Shown here one piece after another: positions 9,637-17,700 of a DNA stretch of 33,280 nucleotides (its first letter is position 1; every line of letters begins with the position of its first letter). A model generated the notes under the pieces. The model saw only the letters and a program-made list of their open reading frames with translations. It was not told the origin of the DNA and did no database searches. The stretch is taken from the NCBI GenBank assembly GCA_903891285.1, contig CAITDZ010000163.1, positions 1 to 33,280 of the forward strand. The letters run 5' to 3'. Position numbers and translations under genes: made by a program. This DNA comes from an uncultured Solirubrobacterales bacterium. Lineage in GTDB: Bacteria > Actinomycetota > Thermoleophilia > Solirubrobacterales > 70-9.

Positions 9637-10940
9637 CCGGAGCCGGTTCGGAGCAGATCGAGGAGCAGCTCTCCCTGGGCTCGTCGTCCGATCCGGTCGC
9701 AACCTTCGAGGCCCAGCCAGAGGAGGTGCGAAAGGTCCTCCTCCTCTACTCGGGCGGTCTCGACACCAGTGTGATGCTGCACTGGATCCAGGCCGAGTAC
9801 GGAGCCGAAGTCGTCACCCTGACCATCGACCTCGGCCAGCCGGGTGAGGATTACGATGCGGTCACCGAGAAGGCGCGTGATCTAGGGGCGGTCGAGACCG
9901 TGGTGATAGACGCGCGGGAGGAGTTCGCCCGTGACTACGTCCTTCCGGCGATCAAGGCGAACGCCCTCTACGGGGGTGGTTACCCGTTGTTCACTTCGCT
10001 CGGCCGGCCGCTGATCGCCAAGCTCGGAGTAGAGACCGCTGCCGCGACCGGCTGCAACGTGCTCGCCCACGGCTGTACCGGCAAGGGCAACGACCAGGTA
10101 CGCCTCGAGGCGACCGTGGCAACCCTTGAACCCGGCCTGAAGACGATTGCCCCGGTTCGCTCGTGGCAGATCGGGAGGGATGAGGAACTCGAGTACTGCC
10201 GCCGCCACGGTATCCCGGTCAAGGGGGGTGGTCAGGCCCCGCCTTATTCGATCGACGACAACCTCTGGGGGAGGTCGTCCGAGGGTGGGGAGATCGAGGA
10301 CCTGAGCGCTGCTCCGCCCCGGGACGTCTTCCAGCTGGTGACGCCCCCGGAGGAGGCACCGGACTCATCCGAGAGCGTCACGGTCGGCTTCGAAGCCGGC
10401 GTTCCCGTGTCCCTCGACGGCACCCCGATGGAGCTGGTGCCGTTGATCGAGCGGCTGTCCGAACTCGGTTGTCGTCACGGAGTCGGCATCGTCGATCACA
10501 TCGAGGACCGGATCGTCGGCCTGAAGGTCCGCGACATCTACGAGGTCCCCGCGGCCGAGATCGTCCTGACGGCTCATGCGGAGCTCGAGAAGCTGGTCTC
10601 GACCATCCACCAGAACAACTTCAAACACACGCTGGACCGGCAGTGGGCTTATCTCGTCTACGCCGGCCTTTGGAACGAACCGTTGAGGCACGACCTCGAC
10701 GCCTATATGGATTCGGCGAACGAGTACGTCACCGGAGAGGTGACGATGAGGCTCTACAAGGGATCGGCCGTTCCGGTCGCCCGATCTTCTCCCTACGCGC
10801 TCTATGACCGGAACCTCGCGTCCTTCGGGGAGTCGGGGGGCGAGTTCTCACAGCGCTCCAGCCCCGGCTTCATCGAACTGTTCTCCCTTCAGACCCGGAT
10901 GGCCCACAGGATCAGGAATCGGGATGGGGGAGATCGGTGA
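9633..10940 (+). CDS. argG: Argininosuccinate synthase (start uncertain: TTG 9633 or GTG 9726)
   Basis: RKVLLLYSGGLDTSVMLHWIQAEYGAEVVTLTIDLGQ, AHGCTGKGNDQVR; about 31-aa N-terminal extension if TTG 9633 is used. Confidence 0.95.
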   Translation: MTGAGSEQIEEQLSLGSSSDPVATFEAQPEEVRKVLLLYSGGLDTSVMLHWIQAEYGAEVVTLTIDLGQPGEDYDAVTEKARDLGAVETVVIDAREEFARDYVLPAIKANALYGGGYPLFTSLGRPLIAKLGVETAAATGCNVLAHGCTGKGNDQVRLEATVATLEPGLKTIAPVRSWQIGRDEELEYCRRHGIPVKGGGQAPPYSIDDNLWGRSSEGGEIEDLSAAPPRDVFQLVTPPEEAPDSSESVTVGFEAGVPVSLDGTPMELVPLIERLSELGCRHGVGIVDHIEDRIVGLKVRDIYEVPAAEIVLTAHAELEKLVSTIHQNNFKHTLDRQWAYLVYAGLWNEPLRHDLDAYMDSANEYVTGEVTMRLYKGSAVPVARSSPYALYDRNLASFGESGGEFSQRSSPGFIELFSLQTRMAHRIRNRDGGDR

Positions 10941-11113
10941 TCTACGAGCTGATCGGTCGCCTGGCGGTCTGGACGGTTCGCAACCGCCTGGTCAGGCCCA
11001 ACCGGCCGCCCTCCCGGTTCTCGGTATTGGGCCTCGGACTGTTTGGGGCCCTGGTCGGCCTCGTCCTGGTGGGCCTGCTGGTCGGCCGGGCCGGCGACGA
11101 CGAAGCCATCTGA
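10937..11113 (+). CDS. 58-aa predicted membrane smORF, translationally coupled to argG
   Basis: GTGA overlap with argG stop; MIYELIGRLAVWTVRNRLVRPNRPPSRFSVLGLGLFGALVGLVLVGLLVGRAGDDEAI*; below the length cutoff of the supplied ORF track. Confidence 0.6.
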   Translation: MIYELIGRLAVWTVRNRLVRPNRPPSRFSVLGLGLFGALVGLVLVGLLVGRAGDDEAI

Positions 11114-11120
11114 GCGGACC

Positions 11121-11140
11121 CCCGCAACCCGCCTTGCGGG
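11121..11140 (+). terminator. Hairpin downstream of argG/smORF, no U-tract
   Basis: CCCGCAA-CCCGCC-TTGCGGG, 7-bp perfect stem, 6-nt loop. Confidence 0.5.
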
Positions 11141-11177
11141 CCAACCGAGGGTCGGCCAGTTCCCAAGCTTGCTCGGC

Positions 11178-11183
11178 TACGGT
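11178..11183 (+). promoter_or_regulatory. Possible -10 (TACGGT) 8 nt before ATG 11192
   Basis: TANNNT hexamer close to the start codon. Confidence 0.3.
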
Positions 11184-11191
11184 CGTCTCGA

Positions 11192-12208
11192 ATGTCTTCC
11201 CCGACCCCCTCAGCGGAAGCAGTAGTGCCCGCGCGGGCGGCCCCGATCGTCCTGGCAGCGATCGTCCTGAGTCTCTGGGCACCCCCGCCCTGGGGGGCGC
11301 TCTCCCCCGTCGAGGCCGTTGCAAAGCCGTCAGCCCGTGAGAAGGAGCTCGAGAGAGCCGAGTCCCGGGTCGAGCGGCTCTCCGACGAGCTGACGGGATC
11401 AAGGGCGAGGTTCGACCGGCTCGATCGGGAGGCCGAGTCCGCCAGGGCGGCCGAGGCGCAGATCGAGCAGCAGCTGGCCGATGGGCAGCGGCGACTGGTC
11501 GAGATCGGGGACCGCCTTCGCTCGGCGCGTGAGGCAGCGGCCCTCGCTGCCCGACGCCTCGAATCGGCCCGGACCCAACTCGCTGACCGGCTGGTGTCGA
11601 TCTACGAGTCGGGTACATCGAATGCGATCGCGATCCTGCTCGCGACGGAGGACTTCGGAGACCTTGCCGCCTCAGGCGCCTACCTGGAGGCGATTGCCGA
11701 CTCCGAGAGGCAACTCGCCGAACGGGTCGCAGAGCTGCGCCGAGAACGGCTCGCCTCGCTCGGGCAGGTGCGGCGCTCCCGGGAGCTCCTCGTGTCCGAG
11801 ATGGGAGGGTTGCGTTCGGCGAGGCAATCGGCCGCGGCGACGCGGCTCGAGGCCGAACAGTCGATGACCAGGCTGACCACGGTCCAGGAGGCGAGGGAGA
11901 GGAAGATCGACGAGCTCGAGGACGAGGTGACGCGGATCGAGTCGGAACTCGACTCGGGCAGCGGGGCCGCGAACTTCGCCGGTGGTCCCTACGCGATCCC
12001 TACCTACATCGTCATGTGCGAGTCCGGGGGCAATTACTCGGCACTCAACCCGAGCAGTGGGGCCGGAGGTGCCTACCAGATCATTCCATCGACCTGGGAG
12101 GCCTACGGCGGCGAAGGCCTTCCCCACCAGGCATCGAAAGCCGAGCAGGACCGGATTGCCGGATTGATCTGGGAGAGCGCCGGTCCCGGTGCCTGGGTCT
12201 GTGCCTGA
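11192..12208 (+). CDS. Secreted coiled-coil protein with C-terminal Rpf/lytic transglycosylase-like domain
   Basis: N-terminal signal-like segment, long E/R/L-rich coiled coil, C-terminal YIVMCESGGNYSALNPSSGAGGAYQIIPSTWEAYGG...WVCA resembling resuscitation-promoting-factor domain. Confidence 0.85.
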   Translation: MSSPTPSAEAVVPARAAPIVLAAIVLSLWAPPPWGALSPVEAVAKPSAREKELERAESRVERLSDELTGSRARFDRLDREAESARAAEAQIEQQLADGQRRLVEIGDRLRSAREAAALAARRLESARTQLADRLVSIYESGTSNAIAILLATEDFGDLAASGAYLEAIADSERQLAERVAELRRERLASLGQVRRSRELLVSEMGGLRSARQSAAATRLEAEQSMTRLTTVQEARERKIDELEDEVTRIESELDSGSGAANFAGGPYAIPTYIVMCESGGNYSALNPSSGAGGAYQIIPSTWEAYGGEGLPHQASKAEQDRIAGLIWESAGPGAWVCA

Positions 12209-12237
12209 GGCTGGCCCTGACAGGGAGTCAGCCGGCC
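12209..12237. terminator. Hairpin between convergent genes, candidate bidirectional terminator
   Basis: GGCTGG-cc-CTGAC-AGGGA-GTCAG-CCGGCC: 11 pairs including one G-T, 2-nt bulge, 5-nt loop; overlaps the sixA stop. Confidence 0.5.
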
Positions 12238-12665
12238 AGGGCGAGGAGGTCCGGCCCGGCCAGCATCTCGAGGCCTGAACCCCGAACGACGGCTATCCCA
12301 CCCTTCCTCACCCGTACCGAACCCCCGGTGAGCCTCGCCACCTCGGCCGAGAACGAGGGCTCATGTCCGACCAGGAGGACGCAGCCCTGGCCGGCCGCCA
12401 GCCCTTTCGCGTCGAACTCACCGACTCCGAGTCCCTCGTCGATGACCGGCTCTAGGCCAAGTGTCTTGCAGGCGCCACGTGCGGTCTCGATCGCTCTCGT
12501 CCTGGGACTGGAGAGGCAGAGGTCCGGGATCAGGCCGAGCGAGCGGAGGGCCCGACCGGCGACTTCGGCCTGACGGACCCCTTTCCCCGTCAGGGGCCGG
12601 GCAGCATCTCCACTGCCGTCGTCGTCTTCGGCCTGCCCGTGGCGGAGGAAGATGATCGTTTCCAT
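12228..12665 (-). CDS. sixA: Phosphohistidine phosphatase SixA-like / histidine phosphatase superfamily
   Basis: METIIFLRHGQAEDDDGSGDAARPLTGKGVRQAE..., LVGHEP; start taken at ATG 12665 rather than the ORF-track ATG 12722. Confidence 0.88.
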   Translation of the reverse strand: METIIFLRHGQAEDDDGSGDAARPLTGKGVRQAEVAGRALRSLGLIPDLCLSSPRTRAIETARGACKTLGLEPVIDEGLGVGEFDAKGLAAGQGCVLLVGHEPSFSAEVARLTGGSVRVRKGGIAVVRGSGLEMLAGPDLLALAG

Positions 12666-12781
12666 CGGGTATCGCCCCGATCGTAGCGGCGGTGGATCGG
12701 TGCCACGGGGAACTCTTCCCAAAGAGCGAATCCGGAACGCCCGAGCATCCCTGTCCGCCCGATTTCGTCGGGACCGATTGC

Positions 12782-12787
12782 GATCAT
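12782..12787 (+). promoter_or_regulatory. Possible -10 (GATCAT) 6 nt before dnaE GTG
   Basis: A at position 2 and T at position 6, spacing as in the other candidate leaderless starts; weak match. Confidence 0.25.
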
Positions 12788-12793
12788 TGACGG

Positions 12794-15700
12794 GTGGCAG
12801 GGTCGACTCCCGGAAAAGCGCAGGTAGCCCACTTGCACGTCCACAGCGAGCACTCGGTGCTGGACGGGGCCTGCAACATCGGGCAGATGGCAGCCCGGGC
12901 AGCCGAACTCGAGATGCCGGCCCTGGGCCTTACCGACCATGGCGTCATGAACGGCGCCGTGGACATGTATTCGGCCTGCCTCGACCAGGGGGTGAAACCG
13001 ATCCTCGGGATCGAGGCCTACTTCGTCGACGACCGGACGGCACTCTCGGAAGCCGGAAGGTACGAGCGAAACCACCTGACGCTCCTGGCGGTCAGCAACG
13101 TCGGATTCCGGAACCTGGTCGCCCTCAGCTCCGACGCCTTCCTCGAAGGCTTCAACAAGGGAAAGGCCCACACGGACCTAGAGCTTCTCGAGCGTTATTC
13201 GGAGGGCGTGGTCGCCCTGACCGGCTGCCTCCAGTCCCGTTTCGTGCGCCGGATCGTCGAACGAAGGCCCGACGAGGCCCGCGAACACCTCGATGCCCTG
13301 ATCCAGGTCTTCGGTCCTGACCAGGTCTACCTGGAGGTCCAGAAGAACGGGATCGAGGACCAGGATTTCGCAAACGAGGAGATCGCCAGGGTTGCCCGTG
13401 AAGTCGGGCGCCCCCTCGTCGCGACGGCCGACGTCCACTACCTGACCAGGCAGGACTTCGACAACCACCGTGCCCTGCTCTGCGTCCAGACGAAGTCGAC
13501 CCTCGACCAGCCGAAGATGAGCTTCGACACCAACGAGTACTACCTGAAGGACGCAGATGAGATGGCCGAGTCCTTCGCGGAGTGGCCGGATGCGGTGCCC
13601 TCCACCCTCGAGATCGCCGAGCGGGTCGAGATCGAGATCCCACTCGGACAGGTGCTCGTGCCCGACTTCCCGACCCCAGATGGGTCCGAGCCCGGTGACT
13701 TCCTTCGCGAGGTTGCCTTCGAGGGCCTTCGCGAGCGTTACGGCGACCCGACCCCGGCCGAGGCGATCGAGCGGATGGAGACCGAGCTCGCAGTGATCTC
13801 GAAGATGGGTTTTCCGTCCTACTTCCTGATCGTCTGGGACTTCGTCCGGCACGCAAGGGAGCAGGGAATCTCGGTCGGACCGGGACGTGGTTCGGCGGCC
13901 GGCTCGATCGTTTCCTTTGCCCTGGGCATAACCGACATCGACCCCCTCGAGCACGACCTCCTCTTCGAGCGGTTCCTCAACCCGGGCCGGAGGAGCATGC
14001 CCAACATCGATATCGATTTCTCGGTCCGTGGCAGGGACGAGGTGATCAGGTACGTGACCGAGAAGTACGGCCAGGACTCGGTCGCCCAGATCATCACCTT
14101 CAACACGATGGCCCCCCGGGCAGCGATTCGCGATGCGGCCCGGGTGCACGGTTTCGACTACCAGTTCGGTGACCAGCTGGCCAAACAGATCCCGGAGCCC
14201 GTGATGGGGCGCTCTCCGACCTTCGAGGAGTGCCTCGCCCCGGGAGGCGACCTGCGCGGCACCTACGACGCCGAGGAGGACGCCCGAAAGGTGATCGACA
14301 CCGCTCGGGGGCTGGAGGGGAAGATCCGTAATACCTCGATCCACGCCGCGGCCGTAGTCATTTCTGGTACCCCGCTCAAGCAGGTGGTCCCACTCCAGCT
14401 TGTCGAGGATCGTTCCGCCGAGCCGATGAGGGACGAGAACGGCAAGCCGGTCCGGCAGTACAAGACGGTGACCCAGTACCCGATGGGGCCAGTGGAGCAG
14501 ATCGGGCTGCTGAAGATGGATTTCCTGGGCTTGCGGAACCTCGATGTGATCGACGATGCACTCGACATCATCCGGCGCTCGCGGGGCGAAGAGATCGACA
14601 TCCTCGAGATACCGCTGGATGACCTGAAGACCTACGAGATGCTCGCCCGCGGTGACTCGACCGGCGTATTCCAGCTCGAGTCGGACGGCATGAGGGAGGC
14701 GATGAAGAAGGTCGTGCCGACGCGGTTCGACGACATCGTCGCCCTGGTTTCCCTCTATCGGCCCGGAGCGATGTCGGAAATCCCCCGCTACGCCGAGGGC
14801 AAGGCCGACCCCTCGGCCGTCTTCTACGAGGACGAGCGCCTCAGGGAGATAACGGAGGCCACCTACGGATGTCTCGTCTACCAGGAGCAGTTGATGGCGA
14901 TCGCGGTCCGGATCGCCGGATTCGACCCTGCCCGGGCCGATGACCTGCGCAAGGCGATCGGCAAGAAGCTCCGCGACAAGATGGAGGAACTGAGGGACGA
15001 GTTCATGGATGGGGCGGCAGCTTCGGGGACCGACCGGGCCGTCGCCGACCGTCTCTGGAAGACGATGGAGAGCGCCGCCGACTACTCCTTCAATAAATCC
15101 CACGCGGCGAGCTACGCGATGATCGCCTACAGGACCGCATGGCTCAAGGCGAACTACCCCGCCGAGTTCATGGCGGCCGTGATCTCCTCGGTGATGGACA
15201 CCAAGGACAAGGTTCCGCGTTTCATCGGTCGCTGCGCCGAGATGGGGATCGCCGTCCTGCCGCCCGACATCAACCAGTCCGACCATGGGTTCGTGGTTAC
15301 CGATGAGGGGATCCGCTTCGGGCTGGACGCGGTCAAGAACGTGGGTCATGCCGCGGTCGAGGCGATCATCGCCGCTCGCGAGGAACGGGAGTTCGAGTCC
15401 CTCTGGGACGTCTGCGAACGGGTCGATGCCAGGGCGGTCAACAAGAAGGCCCTCGAATGCCTCGTCATGTGCGGAGCGCTCGATTCCCTGCCAGGCTCGC
15501 GAAAGGGGATGCTCGAGGTGCTTCCGGAGGCCCAGGCGTCCGGAAGCCGGGTGCAGGCCGATTCGGTTGCAGGGCAGGGTTCCTTCTTCGACATGGAGGA
15601 GGGGGGAGAGGACTTCGGGGGCAGCGCAGCCCACCCTGCGATAACTGAGGAGGAGTTCGAGGAGTCGGACCTCCTGGCACTCGAGAAGGAGACCCTCGGC

Positions 15701-16327
15701 ACCTACCTTTCGGCCCACCCGCTGGACGGCCTCCGCGAGGCCCTGGCAGTCGAGGCAGACTGTCCGATCTCGGAACTCCCGGATCGAAGAGACGATGAGT
15801 GGGTCACGGTCGGCGGCCTCGTCACCGAGTACCGCAAGGTCCGGACCCGGTCCGGACGCCAGATCGCTTTCGCGACGCTCTCCGACGTCGAGGCGGAGGT
15901 GGAACTGCTCGTCTTCAACCCCGACGAGTCGGCGAAGACCGGGGCGATCCAGCCCGATTCGGTGGTGCTGGTGAAGGGGAGGGTCGACCACACCGACCGG
16001 GGGACCAAGCTGGTGGTCCAGGGAGCGAATCGGTTCGAACCCGACCCCGACCAGGTGGCCGAGGCCAAGAAGCGGATCGAGGAGCGGAGTGAGCCGCTGA
16101 CCCTCCGGGTCGACGAGGAACGCTTTTCTGCCGATGCCCTCGAGGACGTCAAGGCCCTGCTCGAACACCATCGAGGCGACATCGACGTGAACCTCCTGGT
16201 GGTCGGACCGAGTCGCCAGACCAAGCTCCGCCTCGGTCCCGACTACCGGGTGGTGAGATCGGCTGCACTGATGGCCGAACTGGACGAGATCCTGGGACCC
16301 CAGGAAGAGCTCACCCGGGCGGCCTGA
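12794..16327 (+). CDS. dnaE: DNA polymerase III alpha subunit (GTG start)
   Basis: 1177 aa; PHP domain HLHVHSEHSVLDGACNI, GPGRGSAAGSIVSFALGITDIDPL, PNIDIDFSVRGRDEVIRYV, C-terminal OB fold. Confidence 0.97.
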   Translation: MAGSTPGKAQVAHLHVHSEHSVLDGACNIGQMAARAAELEMPALGLTDHGVMNGAVDMYSACLDQGVKPILGIEAYFVDDRTALSEAGRYERNHLTLLAVSNVGFRNLVALSSDAFLEGFNKGKAHTDLELLERYSEGVVALTGCLQSRFVRRIVERRPDEAREHLDALIQVFGPDQVYLEVQKNGIEDQDFANEEIARVAREVGRPLVATADVHYLTRQDFDNHRALLCVQTKSTLDQPKMSFDTNEYYLKDADEMAESFAEWPDAVPSTLEIAERVEIEIPLGQVLVPDFPTPDGSEPGDFLREVAFEGLRERYGDPTPAEAIERMETELAVISKMGFPSYFLIVWDFVRHAREQGISVGPGRGSAAGSIVSFALGITDIDPLEHDLLFERFLNPGRRSMPNIDIDFSVRGRDEVIRYVTEKYGQDSVAQIITFNTMAPRAAIRDAARVHGFDYQFGDQLAKQIPEPVMGRSPTFEECLAPGGDLRGTYDAEEDARKVIDTARGLEGKIRNTSIHAAAVVISGTPLKQVVPLQLVEDRSAEPMRDENGKPVRQYKTVTQYPMGPVEQIGLLKMDFLGLRNLDVIDDALDIIRRSRGEEIDILEIPLDDLKTYEMLARGDSTGVFQLESDGMREAMKKVVPTRFDDIVALVSLYRPGAMSEIPRYAEGKADPSAVFYEDERLREITEATYGCLVYQEQLMAIAVRIAGFDPARADDLRKAIGKKLRDKMEELRDEFMDGAAASGTDRAVADRLWKTMESAADYSFNKSHAASYAMIAYRTAWLKANYPAEFMAAVISSVMDTKDKVPRFIGRCAEMGIAVLPPDINQSDHGFVVTDEGIRFGLDAVKNVGHAAVEAIIAAREEREFESLWDVCERVDARAVNKKALECLVMCGALDSLPGSRKGMLEVLPEAQASGSRVQADSVAGQGSFFDMEEGGEDFGGSAAHPAITEEEFEESDLLALEKETLGTYLSAHPLDGLREALAVEADCPISELPDRRDDEWVTVGGLVTEYRKVRTRSGRQIAFATLSDVEAEVELLVFNPDESAKTGAIQPDSVVLVKGRVDHTDRGTKLVVQGANRFEPDPDQVAEAKKRIEERSEPLTLRVDEERFSADALEDVKALLEHHRGDIDVNLLVVGPSRQTKLRLGPDYRVVRSAALMAELDEILGPQEELTRAA

Positions 16328-16376
16328 AGGGCACATTCAGGTCCCGAGGTCAGGACGATCCGTTGGGGCTCGCTAG

Positions 16377-16382
16377 TACCCT
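16377..16382 (+). promoter_or_regulatory. Possible -10 (TACCCT) 6 nt before ATG 16389
   Basis: TANNNT exactly 6 nt upstream of the ATG. Confidence 0.4.
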
Positions 16383-16388
16383 GTAGCC

Positions 16389-17687
16389 ATGAGCACTGAA
16401 ACCAGCACCGAGACGACCGAAGCCTCCGAAGCTGCAGAGAACGGCGCCGCCGCCACAAATGGTGACTTGGCCCAGCCGACCTTCTCGATGGAGCTGAACC
16501 AGGACCAGAAGGACCTCCAGGAGTGGGCCCATGGGTTCGCCGAGAGCGTCCTCAGGCCAGCCGCCCATGAGTGGGACGAACGGGAGGAGTTCCCGTGGCC
16601 GGTCGTCGAGGAGGCCGCGAAGATCGGCCTCTACGGCTTCGACGGCATGGCTCAGCTCTTTGCCGACCCGACCGGGCTCACGCTCCCCCTCGTCAACGAG
16701 GAGATCTTCTGGGGCGACGCCGGACTCGGAATGTCGATCTTCGGGAGCACCCTCGCCGCGGTCGCGATCCTCGGCCAGGGCACGCCCGAGCAGATCGGGG
16801 AGTGGATCCCACGCTGCTTTGGGACCGAGGGTGACCTCAAGATCTCTGCGTTCTGCTCGTCCGAGCCAGACGCGGGCTCGGATGTTTCCGCCATGCGGAC
16901 CACCGCAAAGTACGACGAGGCGAAGGACGAGTGGGTACTGAACGGTCAGAAGGCCTGGGCGACCAACGGCGGTATTGCCGACGTCCATGTCGTGGTCGCC
17001 TCGGTCGACCGCGACCTCGGCTCTCGTGGCCACGCCGCCTTCGTCATCCCGATCGATACCCCTGGCATCGAGCAGGGGGCAAAGGTGAAGAAGCACGGCA
17101 TTCGGGCATCCCACACCGCCGACGTACACCTCGACGACTGCCGGGTCCCGGGAGCCAACCTCCTGGGCGGCAAGGAGAAGCTCGACGAGCGTCTTGCGAG
17201 GGTCCGGGAGGGCAAGAAGTCGAAGTCTCAGGCCGCGATGGCCACCTTCGAGGCGAGCCGTCCGACCGTCGGTGCCCAGGCCCTCGGAATCGCCCGGGCT
17301 GCTTACGAGTACTCGCTCGACTACGCAAAGGAGCGGGTCCAGTTCGGACGGCCGATCATCGAGAACCAGGCGATCGCCTTCACCCTCGCCAAGATGAAGA
17401 CCGAGATCGACGCCGCCAGGCTGCTCGTCTGGCGCGCCTCCTGGATGGGGCGGAACCAGATTCCGTTCGAGAACGCCGAAGGCTCGATGTCCAAGCTCAA
17501 GGCAGGTGAGGTCGCAGTCTGGACGACGGAACGGGCGATCCAGATCCTCGGCGGGAACGGATACACCCGTGAGTACCCGGTCGAGAGGATGCACCGGGAC
17601 GCGAAGATCTACGACATCTTCGAGGGCACCGCGGAGATCCAGCAGCTGGTGATCGCCCGGGCCATCTCGGGGATGAAGATCAGCTGA
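16389..17687 (+). CDS. Acyl-CoA dehydrogenase
   Basis: FCSSEPDAGSDVSAMRTTA, ERVQFGRPIIENQAIAFTLAKMKTEI, QILGGNGYTREYPVERMHRDAKIYDIFEGTAEIQQLVIAR. Confidence 0.95.
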   Translation: MSTETSTETTEASEAAENGAAATNGDLAQPTFSMELNQDQKDLQEWAHGFAESVLRPAAHEWDEREEFPWPVVEEAAKIGLYGFDGMAQLFADPTGLTLPLVNEEIFWGDAGLGMSIFGSTLAAVAILGQGTPEQIGEWIPRCFGTEGDLKISAFCSSEPDAGSDVSAMRTTAKYDEAKDEWVLNGQKAWATNGGIADVHVVVASVDRDLGSRGHAAFVIPIDTPGIEQGAKVKKHGIRASHTADVHLDDCRVPGANLLGGKEKLDERLARVREGKKSKSQAAMATFEASRPTVGAQALGIARAAYEYSLDYAKERVQFGRPIIENQAIAFTLAKMKTEIDAARLLVWRASWMGRNQIPFENAEGSMSKLKAGEVAVWTTERAIQILGGNGYTREYPVERMHRDAKIYDIFEGTAEIQQLVIARAISGMKIS

Positions 17688-17700
17688 CGGTCAGGCTGAC

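Noticed and set aside
13178-16336. 1052-aa minus-strand ORF antisense to dnaE
   Set aside because: Shadow ORF from high GC and codon-position bias; composition (H/D/G/R/V-rich) shows no recognisable domain, while the + strand is unmistakably DnaE.
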